From JBCBSZ01 sp039185015 (GTDB taxonomy: Bacteria > Actinomycetota > Acidimicrobiia > Acidimicrobiales > Poriferisodalaceae), in contig JBCDAU010000006.1 of NCBI GenBank assembly GCA_039185015.1, positions 62,001 to 126,000 of the forward strand: a DNA stretch of 64,000 nucleotides. Reading direction: 5' to 3'. This document shows, piece after piece, positions 7,051-18,055 of this stretch. Under the pieces are notes generated by a model. The model was given only the letters and a program-made list of their open reading frames with translations, was not told where the DNA came from and searched no databases. Numbering within the stretch: the stretch's first letter is position 1; each line of letters starts with the position of its first letter. The position numbers were made by a program, and so were the translations under genes.

Positions 7051-9644
7051 CCACCCCAGGCGCCGTGCTCGAGCGCGATGTGCCGACGGCGAGGCCCATG
7101 GAGGCCGGGCGACGAGGCCGAATGGTCGGCGCCTGGCCGATCGCCGCCCGCCTCGCCCGCCGCGAGGTGCGGCGTCGACCGGGCCGCACGGCGCTGGTCA
7201 CGCTGCTCGTGCTCGTGCCGGTGGCGGCCATGACACTCGGCAGCGTGCTGCTGCGATCCGACCTCACCGCCTGGTCGGGCGGGAGCGGTCTGTTCGTCGG
7301 CGGCGACCGCATCCTCGTGACCGGCACGGGTGACGAGTTCGCCGATGAACCCGCCGACGTGACACCTCCTCCAACCGCTGACGAGCTCGCTGTCGCCGTT
7401 GGCGACCGCGGCACCGTGTTCTCGATCACGGCCGTCTACTCCGAGGTCGTCGCACGCAACGGCGAACCTCGCTTCGTGCAGCTCACGGAGGTGCCGGACG
7501 GTGCACACGGGGCCGTGGACGGGGCGGCCCTCGCCATCGACCGCGGGCGCCTTCCCACCTCGGCAGACGAGGTGCTCGTGAGTCGCCCTCTGGCCGCTGC
7601 CTTCGGAGTCGACGTCGGCGACCGTCTGGTGCTGGACGAGCCGGACCGGGAGTGGATGGTCGTCGGCGTCGGACGCAACCGCACCGACCACCGCGACCCC
7701 GTCCTCGTCGTCGGCGAGCTCGATCGCGACGACATCCGTCCGAGCCAGCTCAACGTGACGCTGAACGTGGTCCCGGCCCCCGGGCAGACCGAAGTGGCAC
7801 GACGGGAGCTGCTCCACGACATCGAGGCGATCGGGGCCGCCTACTGGCTCGCCGACGCACGAGACGACGAACAGGGACGGGCGCTCTTCTGGGGATGGGT
7901 CGGCGGTGTGGTCGCGCTCCTGGCGACCGGCGTCGTCGTCTCTGCTGCGTTCGCGACCTCCGCCCGCCGGCAGCTCGTGACGGTGGGACAGCTGGCGGCG
8001 AACGGCGCGCCGCAGCACGTCATCTCCCGGTCGCTGTCGCTGCAGGGTTCGTGGACGGGCCTCGTCGGTGGGTGCGTCGGCGTGGCGATCGCGCTCGTCG
8101 CGGTGCTCGTTGGTTGGTCTCAGCTCGAGGATCTCATCGGGCGCGATCTCGTCGAGCGACGGATCGTCGCGGCCGATCTCGTGATCATCGTCGCCACCGC
8201 AGTCGTCGCTGCGACCGTCGCCGCTCGGTTCCCGGCCCGATCGGCGGCGCGGGTGCCGGTGTTGACGGCGCTCGGTGGTCGTCGACCGGTCGCCGCGCTC
8301 CCGGTGTGGATCGGGCCGCTCGGGCTGGCCTCGGTGGCCTTTGGCGTGCTTTGCCTCGCCGTCGTCGCCTCCGCAGCGGACGCAGGGGACCTTGCCGCTC
8401 TGCTCGCGTTCCTCGGAGCCACGGCGATCATCGTCGGCGTCGTCTGCATCGCGCCGGTACTGGTCGAGTTGGTCGGCCGAGTCGGGCGGTGGACCCAGGG
8501 CAGCCTGCTGCTCGCCGTTCGGGGCATCGTCCGCCAGCGATCCCGCAGCGCCGCGATGGTCGCCGCGGGAGCGGTCGTGATCGGCCTCGCCACCGCGGTG
8601 CTCACCGTCATGGAGTCGACTCGCGCCGACTCGACAGCTGCCGGGCTCCACGGACGGACCGTCGTGGCGGAGCTCCATCCCGACGCGACCGGGACGCTGA
8701 CCGGTCCGACCTTCCCGGCGACGATCGGCGAGGACGTACTCGCCGTGCTTCCGGATGCCCGCCAGGTCGACGTGGAACGGGTGCGGTTGCCGATCGACCT
8801 GGCCGGCGATCCATGGCGCTCCACCGCGATCGTCGTCGCTGATGACGTCACGGCCGAACTGATCGACCTCGACGACGAGCAGCGGGCACGCCTCGAGGAG
8901 CTCGGCGTCGCTGTCGTGGGCCCGTGGCCCGATGTCTCCGGCATCGACGGCCGCGTCGTTCCCGGGACGGCAGCCGTGCTCCATCCGGCTGTCGTCGTCA
9001 CGCCCGCGTGGGCGGCCGAGCGCGACCTGGACCGAGTGATCGGCACCGTGGTGTTCGTGACCGACGCTCGATTCAGCGATGAGGAGGACGCCGAGCTCCG
9101 ACGTCTCGCCCGTGACCTCGATCCATGGGACGACGGCAGCGCCTTCATCAGTGTCTTCGACGACAGCCTGCGCTTGGCGCTCGGCGAGCCGGTATCGGCC
9201 TGGACGTTGTATCCGACCTGGCGCGGCGACTCGACACCCTGGGCGCTGGTGCAGACCGCGGTGCTCGCGATCGTGCTGCTGCTCGTGCTGGGCGTGGTCG
9301 GCAGCGGGTTGGCGTTGTCGGCGGTCGAGGGTCGAGACGAGCGCGACGTGCTCGACGTCGTCGGAGCGCCGCCGGCCGTGCTCCGACGACTGGCGGCTTC
9401 CCAGACGGCGGTCCTCACGTTGACGGCCGCGACGGTCGCCGTCCCGATGGGCTACCTCGTGGTCTGGGCGGTCCGAGCCGCCTCCGCATCCGAGGCCGCT
9501 ACCTCGACCACACCGGTGCCGTGGGTCGGGGTGCTCGCTCTGCTCGCCGTCGTCCCAGCGGTCGCTGCGGTGAGCACGTGGGCAGCATCGGGGATCTCGG
9601 GCCGACTTCGTCCCATCAACGCCTCACGGCTCCGACGCCCCTGA
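7047..9644 (+). CDS. FtsX-type ABC transporter permease, double-length
   Basis: An 865-residue permease with two FtsX modules. There is an N-terminal helix near residues 48-70, a periplasmic region, three helices near 285-420, a second core with helices near 420-535, a second extracytoplasmic domain, and three C-terminal helices (about 730-850). This duplicated layout is common in actinobacterial exporters that act with one MacB-like ATPase. It probably exports a lipophilic or peptide substrate under PadR control. The gene converges on ppgK with a 13-bp gap, and no terminator hairpin is obvious there. Confidence 0.87.
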   Translation: MTTPGAVLERDVPTARPMEAGRRGRMVGAWPIAARLARREVRRRPGRTALVTLLVLVPVAAMTLGSVLLRSDLTAWSGGSGLFVGGDRILVTGTGDEFADEPADVTPPPTADELAVAVGDRGTVFSITAVYSEVVARNGEPRFVQLTEVPDGAHGAVDGAALAIDRGRLPTSADEVLVSRPLAAAFGVDVGDRLVLDEPDREWMVVGVGRNRTDHRDPVLVVGELDRDDIRPSQLNVTLNVVPAPGQTEVARRELLHDIEAIGAAYWLADARDDEQGRALFWGWVGGVVALLATGVVVSAAFATSARRQLVTVGQLAANGAPQHVISRSLSLQGSWTGLVGGCVGVAIALVAVLVGWSQLEDLIGRDLVERRIVAADLVIIVATAVVAATVAARFPARSAARVPVLTALGGRRPVAALPVWIGPLGLASVAFGVLCLAVVASAADAGDLAALLAFLGATAIIVGVVCIAPVLVELVGRVGRWTQGSLLLAVRGIVRQRSRSAAMVAAGAVVIGLATAVLTVMESTRADSTAAGLHGRTVVAELHPDATGTLTGPTFPATIGEDVLAVLPDARQVDVERVRLPIDLAGDPWRSTAIVVADDVTAELIDLDDEQRARLEELGVAVVGPWPDVSGIDGRVVPGTAAVLHPAVVVTPAWAAERDLDRVIGTVVFVTDARFSDEEDAELRRLARDLDPWDDGSAFISVFDDSLRLALGEPVSAWTLYPTWRGDSTPWALVQTAVLAIVLLLVLGVVGSGLALSAVEGRDERDVLDVVGAPPAVLRRLAASQTAVLTLTAATVAVPMGYLVVWAVRAASASEAATSTTPVPWVGVLALLAVVPAVAAVSTWAASGISGRLRPINASRLRRP

Positions 9645-9657
9645 AGAGGAGCCGACG

Positions 9658-10404
9658 TCAGCCCGCGGCGACGGCCGCCATCGCCGCGCCGACGATGCCG
9701 GCGTTGTTCTGGAGCTCGGCCGGCACGACCTCGATGTCGGCGGTCAGCTTGTCGAGCCACTTCTCGGCCCGCCGCGAGACGCCGCCCCCGAGGATGACGA
9801 GATCGGGCCAGAGCAGCTTGCCGAGCTCGTGGACGTACTCGTCGAGGCGTTCGGCCCACTCGCCCCAGGACAGGTCCTCTGCCTTGCGCACGCGGGCCGC
9901 GGCGTACCTCTCTGCCGCATCGCCGTGCATCTGCAGGTGACCGAGCTCGGTGTTCGGGACCAGGACGCCATCGACGAAGACGGCGGTGCCGATGCCGGTT
10001 CCCAACGTGGCCAGGACGACCGTGCCACGACGGTCGCGCCCGGCACCGTGACGCATCTCGGCGACGCCGGCTGCGTCGGCGTCGTTGAGGACGGTGGCCT
10101 CGATGCCGTGGTCCTCGGCGAGGAGGCCGGCGAAGTCGCAGCCGATCCAGGAGGGATCGATGTTGGCCGCCGTCCGGACGACGCCGCGCTGCACGACGGC
10201 GGGAACGGTCACCCCGACCGGCCCCTTCCACGAGAACTCGAGGAGCAGATCGGCCACGACCCGCGCGACGGCCTCTGGTGTCGCCGGCTGGGGGGTCTCG
10301 AACCGCTCGCGCTCGGCGAGGAGTCGACCCGTATCGGGATCGACGGGAGCTCCCTTGACCCCGCTCCCACCGATGTCGACACCGAAGACGGCCGCTGCGC
10401 TCAC
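9658..10404 (-). CDS. ppgK: Polyphosphate glucokinase
   Basis: A 248-residue ROK-family sugar kinase. FGVDIGGSGVKGAPVD (phosphate loop), LNDADAAGVAEM (catalytic Asp), LGTGIGTAVFVDG, LVPNTELGHL and LGGGVSRR are the signatures of PpgK rather than ATP-only glucokinase. It phosphorylates glucose using polyphosphate or ATP. GTG at 10404 is used because its GTGA overlaps the upstream methyltransferase stop; a TACCAT at 10416-10411, 6 bases upstream, could also give an internal leaderless transcript. It is the last gene of the minus-strand respiratory array. Confidence 0.88.
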   Translation of the reverse strand: MSAAAVFGVDIGGSGVKGAPVDPDTGRLLAERERFETPQPATPEAVARVVADLLLEFSWKGPVGVTVPAVVQRGVVRTAANIDPSWIGCDFAGLLAEDHGIEATVLNDADAAGVAEMRHGAGRDRRGTVVLATLGTGIGTAVFVDGVLVPNTELGHLQMHGDAAERYAAARVRKAEDLSWGEWAERLDEYVHELGKLLWPDLVILGGGVSRRAEKWLDKLTADIEVVPAELQNNAGIVGAAMAAVAAG

Positions 10405-11456
10405 GGGCGCATGGTAGGCGGCCGGTCGCCGGACGCCACCCACTCCATGACGCTGAACGCGCCGAGGCCGGTCGGGTCGACGAGCGCATCGGATTCGGCG
10501 ATCCGGCTCCGGGCGACCATCGCCTGCAGGTCACCGAGATGGGCTCGCTCGGCCCAGATCTGCCGGCCTTCGTCGACGAGCGCATCGAGCCCGAGGAGTC
10601 GCAAGTGGTCGGCCTGGGACGTGACGGCGGTCGGCGTCGGGAGCTGATCGATGCAGACATCGCAGGTGATGTCCTGGGCTCCCGGGACGTCGAGCGGTGG
10701 ACCGCCGCGGCGGTGCCCGGCGTAGGTCCGCAGCCAGTCGGTCCAGGGTCGAACGGCGAGCTCGGCGGTGGCCGAGGTGTAGTCGATGGCGATCACGGCG
10801 CCGGCGTCGACGAGGTCGAGGGCCCGTACGACCCACGACGCCGCCGCGGTCTGGACCGGCACCCGCGCACCGACGGGGGCGTCGAGCGCGGGCACGGGTT
10901 CGACCGGCGGCACGAGCACCTCGACGAGCGCGTCGCCCTCCACCCCGACGTGCAGCTCGGACCAGCCGTCCTGGGTGCGGACCGCGACTCGCGGCGGCAG
11001 GTTGTCGAGCAGCTCGTTGGCGAGGACGAGGCCGATGCCGACCTGATCGGGCAGCTCGGCGAGCGAGCGGACGCCGTCCGGGTGCTCCGCCCGAAGCGAA
11101 GATGAGGTCTCGACGAGGACGAGGTCGAGCGCCGGGCCGCACGATGGCTCGGCGGCGAGGATCGTCCGAGCGAGCGTCCCCCGGCCGGCGCCGGCCTCGA
11201 CGACGGCGAACGGGTGGGGGCGCCCGAGGTGCTCCCACCACCGATCGATCGCCGTGGCGAGCAGGCGCCCGAAGAGCGGCCCGACCTCCGGGCTGGTGAC
11301 GAAGTCGCGGCCCTGGCGTCCCGCTCCTCCTCCCGTGGCGAAGAACCCGACATCCTCGCCGTAGAGGCACAGCTCGACGTAGCGGTCGAAGCGGAGCGGG
11401 CCGTCCGCCTCGATCGTGGCCAGGACCAGCTCGCTGGCCGGCCCGGAGCGCGTCAC
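10401..11456 (-). CDS. MidA/NDUFAF7-type SAM-dependent methyltransferase
   Basis: A 351-residue class I methyltransferase of the PF02636 family (mitochondrial NDUFAF7/MidA). Seen are GRDFVTSPEVGPLFG, the SAM-binding VVEAGAGRGTLARTIL, LVLVETSSSLR, and the family box LANELLDNLPPRV. Mitochondrial NDUFAF7 dimethylates an arginine of NDUFS2, the NuoD homologue, during complex I assembly. Here the gene starts 17 bp after nuoN of the 11-subunit complex I, so a role in maturing one or both complexes is plausible, though that is inference from position and family. Starts with GTG. Confidence 0.85.
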   Translation of the reverse strand: MTRSGPASELVLATIEADGPLRFDRYVELCLYGEDVGFFATGGGAGRQGRDFVTSPEVGPLFGRLLATAIDRWWEHLGRPHPFAVVEAGAGRGTLARTILAAEPSCGPALDLVLVETSSSLRAEHPDGVRSLAELPDQVGIGLVLANELLDNLPPRVAVRTQDGWSELHVGVEGDALVEVLVPPVEPVPALDAPVGARVPVQTAAASWVVRALDLVDAGAVIAIDYTSATAELAVRPWTDWLRTYAGHRRGGPPLDVPGAQDITCDVCIDQLPTPTAVTSQADHLRLLGLDALVDEGRQIWAERAHLGDLQAMVARSRIAESDALVDPTGLGAFSVMEWVASGDRPPTMRP

Positions 11457-11473
11457 CGGATCGCGGGCGCGGC

Positions 11474-12982
11474 TCAGCCGCCGAGCGCGACCAACGTGGT
11501 CGCCATGTCACCGAAGCGGGCGGCGGTCTGCGGCAGGATGCCGACGACCAGCGTGCCGACGATGGTGACGGCGAGCGCGATGGTGAGCGAGGGCGTCGAC
11601 GTCACCGGCGTCTCGTCGCCGTCGGGCACGTCCTCGAACCACATCTGGCGGGCGACGGCTGCGTAGTAGAAGAGCGCGATCACCGAGTTGACGGCGACGA
11701 CGACGGCCAGGGCGATGGCCCAGGCATCACCGGCGTCGGCGAGGGCCCGGAAGACCACGAACTTGGCGAACCACCCGCCGAGCGGCGGGATGCCGGCCAG
11801 CGAGAACAGCGCCACGGTCATGGCGACCGTCATGCCCGGCGCGTACCGGAACAGCCCGCCGTACGACGAGATCTCACCCGACCGGGTCTTGCGGGAGACC
11901 GCGATCACCACCGTGAAGGCGGCGAGGTTCGTGATCGCGTAGATCAGCAGGTAGGTGACGGTGGCCGGGATGGCCTGGTCGGTGTCGGCCGCGACGGCGA
12001 GGGGCGCCAGCATGAACCCGCCCTGCGCCACGCCGGAGTAGGCCAGCATCCGGACGATGTTGGTCTGCCGCAGGGCGAGCAGGTTGCCGACCGTCATCGT
12101 GAGCGCGGCGAGGATCCACATCAACGGCTGGAAGACGTCACCGCGCCCGATGAAGCCCACGCCGATGAGGATCATGAGGGCGACGAAGCCGGCGGCCTTG
12201 GATGCGACGGCGAGGAATGCCGTGACCGGTGTGGGTGCGCCCTCGTAGGTGTCGGGCGCCCACGTGTGGAACGGCACGGCGGACACCTTGAAGGCGAACC
12301 CGAGCAGGGTGAAGAGGATGCCGATGATCAGCAGTGGCGACGCGTCGCCGCCCGAGATCGCCGGCGCGATCTGGTCGAGCTGGGTCGACCCGGCGATGCC
12401 GTAGACCAGCGACATGCCGTAGAGCATCACCGCCGAGGCGAAGACGCCCATCAGGTAGTACTTGACGCCCGCCTCGTTGGACTTCGCGTCGCCCTTTCGC
12501 CACGCCGCCATCATGTAGGCGGGGATCGAGAGCAGCTCGAGGGCGATGAAGATCGAGATGAGGTCTCGGCTCGAGGCCATCATCACCATGCCGAGCAGCG
12601 AGGCCAGGAGCAGCTGGTAGTACTCGCTCTCGTAGTAGTCGCCGTCTCGGAGGTAGTCGGCCGACATCAGCACCAGGACGTAGCCCGAGAGCACGAACAG
12701 CGCTTTGAGCACGAGCGAGAAGTCGTCGACGACGTAGGCGCCGCCGAACAGCTCGCGGTCGGTCCCGTCGAGCCCGAGGGTCACGATCGGCACCATCGTG
12801 GCGAGCAGACCCATGCCGGCGAGGGCCGGCATGTACCAACGGACCCGCTCGTTCCAGATGATGTCGGCCAGCGTCAGCAGCGCACCGACGACCAGCAGCG
12901 TCAGCTCGGGCGCGAGCGCGTGCCAGTCGATCGGGGGCCGGACGAACTCCTCCAGCGGCGGGATGGCCTGAGCGAGCAGCAC
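11474..12982 (-). CDS. nuoN: NADH-quinone oxidoreductase-like subunit N (11-subunit cluster)
   Basis: A 502-residue antiporter-like proton-pumping subunit with about 14 transmembrane segments. The pump glutamate lies in IALELLSIPAYM, and the discontinuous-helix regions VPFHTWAPDTYEGAPTPVT and LAYSGVAQGGFML are present. It is the last membrane subunit of the cluster that lacks nuoEFG. Starts with GTG four bases after the nuoM stop. Sequence differs widely from the other NuoN (22100-23605), so this is an old duplication or separate acquisition. Confidence 0.93.
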   Translation of the reverse strand: MLLAQAIPPLEEFVRPPIDWHALAPELTLLVVGALLTLADIIWNERVRWYMPALAGMGLLATMVPIVTLGLDGTDRELFGGAYVVDDFSLVLKALFVLSGYVLVLMSADYLRDGDYYESEYYQLLLASLLGMVMMASSRDLISIFIALELLSIPAYMMAAWRKGDAKSNEAGVKYYLMGVFASAVMLYGMSLVYGIAGSTQLDQIAPAISGGDASPLLIIGILFTLLGFAFKVSAVPFHTWAPDTYEGAPTPVTAFLAVASKAAGFVALMILIGVGFIGRGDVFQPLMWILAALTMTVGNLLALRQTNIVRMLAYSGVAQGGFMLAPLAVAADTDQAIPATVTYLLIYAITNLAAFTVVIAVSRKTRSGEISSYGGLFRYAPGMTVAMTVALFSLAGIPPLGGWFAKFVVFRALADAGDAWAIALAVVVAVNSVIALFYYAAVARQMWFEDVPDGDETPVTSTPSLTIALAVTIVGTLVVGILPQTAARFGDMATTLVALGG

Positions 12983-12986
12983 CGCG

Positions 12987-14537
12987 TCAGCCTCGGACCT
13001 GCTCGAGGAAGGTGCCGACGTTCTCCATCAGCGGTGCGACCGCGTCGTCGGTGACGCCGAAGAGCAGCGCCGGGTACACCCCGAGGACGACGATCATGAT
13101 GAGGAACGGCGTCCAGGACACCCATTCGAGGCGGTTGACGTCCTCGATCTCGTAGCCGTCCCACTCTTCCTTCGGCTCACCGAAGGCGGTGCGCTGGAAG
13201 AGCCAGAGCAGGTAGCCGGCGGCGAGGACGGTGCCGATGGCGGCGACGACCATGAAGGTGCGGAAGGTCTCGACCGGCAGCGTCGGTGCCGGCTGGTAGG
13301 CCGACAGGATCGCCGGGAACTCACCCCAGAACCCGGCGAGACCGGGCAGGCCGAGCGAGGCCATGGTCGCGAGACCGAGGATCCAGCCCATCTTCGGCGC
13401 CGAGACCAACAGACCGCCGAGGCGCTTGATCTCGAGCGTGTGGTAGCGCTCCTTGATGGAGCCGGCGAGGAAGAAGAGCATGCCGGTGATCAGGCCGTGG
13501 GCGACCATGCCGAAGATGGCGGCGTTGATGCCGAAGTCGGTGAGGGTCGAGATGCCGAGCATCACGTAGCCCATGTGCGCCACCGACGAGAACGCGATCA
13601 GGCGTTTCATGTCGGTCTGGGCCAGACAGCCCAGCGCGCCGTAGATGATCCCGATCACCGCCAGCAGGCCGATCCACGGCGCCCACTCGGCGGCGGCCTC
13701 GGGCAGCATCGGGATGGCGATGCGGACGAAGCCGTACGTGCCCAGCTTCAGGAGCACGGCGGCCAGGATGACCGAGCCGACGGTGGGCGCCTGCGTGTGC
13801 GCGTCGGGCAGCCAGGTGTGGAACGGGAACATCGGCACCTTGATGCCGAAGCCCATGAACATGCCGGCGAAGATCCAGACCTGGGTCGACAGCGTGATGC
13901 CGGCGCCCTGGAACTCGGTGAGCGCCCGCATGTCGAAGGTCTGCTCGGTCGAGAGGAAGAACAGCGAGAGGAAGCTGATGATCATCAGCGCCGAGCCGAA
14001 CAGCGTGTACAGGAAGAACTTGATCGAGGCGTAGCGGCGCTGCTCGCCACCCCACACGCCGATCATGAAGTACATCGGGAGCAGGACCACTTCGAAGAAG
14101 ACGAAGAAGAGGATGAGGTCCTGCGCCACGAACGAGCCGTTCATGCCGGTGGCGAGGATGAGGATGAGCATCAGGAACGCCTTGGGGTTCCCGGGCTCGG
14201 GGATGTGGTTCCAGCTGTAGATGATGCACAGCGGCACCACGCACAGCGACAGGATCAGCAGCGGCAGCGAGATGCCGTCGATGCCGACGATGTAGCGGCT
14301 GTTGATGACGTCGATCCACGAGTTGTCGACCAGGAACTGGAGCTCGTCGCCTCGGTCGAAGTCGTAGCTGGCGAGGATGTACACGCCGACGGCGAGCGCG
14401 GCGAGCGACGACAGGAGCGCGATGAGCTTGTGCGTCTCCTCCTGCTCCTTGGGCACGAGGGCCATGAGGCCCACGCCCACGAGCGGGAGGAAGACGGCGA
14501 GGCTGAGCGCCCACGCATCGAATCCGGTGGCTTCCAT
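12987..14537 (-). CDS. nuoM: Complex I-like subunit M (11-subunit cluster)
   Basis: A 516-residue antiporter-type subunit. FFVFFEVVLLPMYFMIGVWGG holds the conserved pump Glu, and VPMFPFHTWLPDAHTQAPT and RLIAFSSVAHMGYV are the usual lysine/histidine channel motifs. About 14 helices span the membrane, and the length is normal for NuoM. ATG at 14537 is 16 bp from the nuoL stop. It should form one of the three proton channels of the 11-subunit enzyme. Confidence 0.93.
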   Translation of the reverse strand: MEATGFDAWALSLAVFLPLVGVGLMALVPKEQEETHKLIALLSSLAALAVGVYILASYDFDRGDELQFLVDNSWIDVINSRYIVGIDGISLPLLILSLCVVPLCIIYSWNHIPEPGNPKAFLMLILILATGMNGSFVAQDLILFFVFFEVVLLPMYFMIGVWGGEQRRYASIKFFLYTLFGSALMIISFLSLFFLSTEQTFDMRALTEFQGAGITLSTQVWIFAGMFMGFGIKVPMFPFHTWLPDAHTQAPTVGSVILAAVLLKLGTYGFVRIAIPMLPEAAAEWAPWIGLLAVIGIIYGALGCLAQTDMKRLIAFSSVAHMGYVMLGISTLTDFGINAAIFGMVAHGLITGMLFFLAGSIKERYHTLEIKRLGGLLVSAPKMGWILGLATMASLGLPGLAGFWGEFPAILSAYQPAPTLPVETFRTFMVVAAIGTVLAAGYLLWLFQRTAFGEPKEEWDGYEIEDVNRLEWVSWTPFLIMIVVLGVYPALLFGVTDDAVAPLMENVGTFLEQVRG

Positions 14538-14552
14538 CGAGTGAGCCGCTCC

Positions 14553-16700
<2,148 letters not shown>

Positions 16701-16704
16701 TGCG

Positions 16705-17004
16705 TCAGCCCCTCAGCAGGTCGAGCTCGTCGACGTCGATGTCGGTCCGGGTGCGGTAGATGAGCAGCACGAGCGCGAGGCCGACGCCGACCTCGGCGGC
16801 GGCGACGGCGATGACGAAGAGGGCGAACACCTGCCCGACGACGTCGCCGTTCATCATGGCGAAGGCGATGAAGTTGATGTTGACCGCGTTGAGCACGAGC
16901 TCGATCGACATCAGCACGGTCACCGCGTTGCGTCGGGCCAGGACGCCGTACACCCCGAGGGCGAACAGCACGGCGCCGAGGATGAGGAACTGGTTGATCA
17001 ACAT
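16705..17004 (-). CDS. nuoK: Complex I-like subunit K (11-subunit cluster)
   Basis: A 99-residue, three-helix membrane subunit. It has MSIELVLNAVNINFIAF with the conserved Glu in helix 2 and a second acidic position in AAAEVGVGLALVLLIY in helix 3, the two Glu residues of the E-channel. The size is typical. The start overlaps no gene; the nuoJ stop is directly adjacent. Confidence 0.93.
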   Translation of the reverse strand: MLINQFLILGAVLFALGVYGVLARRNAVTVLMSIELVLNAVNINFIAFAMMNGDVVGQVFALFVIAVAAAEVGVGLALVLLIYRTRTDIDVDELDLLRG

Positions 17005-17005
17005 G

Positions 17006-17500
17006 TCAGTCCCTCCTGGCCAACACGATCGCGCCGATCAGGGCTGCGAGCAGCAGCACCGACACGGCCTCGAAGGGGATGATGAACTGGGAGAAGATCT
17101 CGTCGCCGACGTCGCCGGTCCGGAACAGGGTCGGGTCCTCGGGCAGCTCGGTGTCCTCGAACTGGTCGACAAGGGCGTAGATGATCACCCCGCCGAGCAT
17201 CGCCGCCACGATCGCGGCGAGCGGCCACTGCTTGCCCGTGAGGTCGGCGGTGCGTCCGATCGGTGCCCTGGTCAGCATGATGCCGAAGAGGAACAGCACG
17301 ACGATGGCCCCGATGTACACGAGGTACTGCGTGGTCGCCACGAACTCGGCCGCGAGCAGGATGTAGAGCCCGCCGATACCGGCCAGCACACCCACGAGCG
17401 AGAGCGCAGCGTGCACGACGTTCGACGTCGTGACCACGCGAACGGCGCTGAGCACGACGACGGCCGCGATCACACCGAAGGCGATGTTCTGCGCTACCAA
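17006..17500 (-). CDS. nuoJ: Complex I-like subunit J (11-subunit cluster)
   Basis: About 164 residues with five helices. VYIGAIVVLFLFGIMLT is the pi-bulge helix 3 region common to NuoJ. The open frame extends far upstream but lacks family similarity there. A TTG at 17500 is chosen because GAGGAG lies five bases upstream and the resulting N-terminus (MVAQNIAFGVIAA) aligns with other NuoJ proteins. NuoJ links quinone reduction to the antiporter modules. Confidence 0.85.
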   Translation of the reverse strand: MVAQNIAFGVIAAVVVLSAVRVVTTSNVVHAALSLVGVLAGIGGLYILLAAEFVATTQYLVYIGAIVVLFLFGIMLTRAPIGRTADLTGKQWPLAAIVAAMLGGVIIYALVDQFEDTELPEDPTLFRTGDVGDEIFSQFIIPFEAVSVLLLAALIGAIVLARRD

Positions 17501-17555
17501 CCGAACTCCTCGACAGGGCCGCAGAGAGCGTAGGGGCTCCGGGCGAGGGCGCGAC

Positions 17556-18050
17556 TCATCGAGGCACCTTCCGCACCTTCTGCTCCGAACCGGACTCGTA
17601 CGGCTCGAAGTCGGGGACGGTCTCCATCCACTCACCGAGCCGGTCCTTGTCGTGGAGCAGGTCGGCGATGTGTGGCTCGGAGTACTCGAACTCCGGCGAC
17701 CAGAACAGGGCGTCGAACGGGCAGACCTCGACGCAGATGCCGCAGTACATGCAGAGCGCGTAGTCGATGTCGAACCGGTCGAGCGCGTTGACGGTACGGG
17801 GCTTGCCGCCGGCGCGCCGAGGCGGCGCCTTGACCTTGTGCGCCTCGATGTAGATGCACCAGTCGGGGCACGACCGGCTGCACAGCATGCACGCCGTGCA
17901 GTTCTCCTCCTTGAGGGCGATGACACCGCGGGCCCGCGGCGGCGGCGCCTCCTTCTCGTGGGGGTACTGCACGGTGACGTTCGGCTGGAGCATCGTGCGG
18001 AACGTGACGCCGAGGCCCTTGAGCATCCCGGGTACCTGGGGCATGACCAA
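17556..18050 (-). CDS. nuoI: Complex I-like subunit I, 2x[4Fe-4S] (11-subunit cluster)
   Basis: A 164-residue ferredoxin-type subunit with CTACMLCSRSCPDWC (about residues 36-50) and CMYCGICVEVCPFDA (about 95-109). These bind clusters N6a and N6b, the chain leading to N2 in NuoB. With nuoEFG absent from this cluster, this is the surface iron-sulfur subunit through which an external donor such as ferredoxin would have to pass electrons. It lies between nuoH and nuoJ as in other nuo operons. Confidence 0.93.
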   Translation of the reverse strand: MVMPQVPGMLKGLGVTFRTMLQPNVTVQYPHEKEAPPPRARGVIALKEENCTACMLCSRSCPDWCIYIEAHKVKAPPRRAGGKPRTVNALDRFDIDYALCMYCGICVEVCPFDALFWSPEFEYSEPHIADLLHDKDRLGEWMETVPDFEPYESGSEQKVRKVPR

Positions 18051-18055
18051 GCCTC

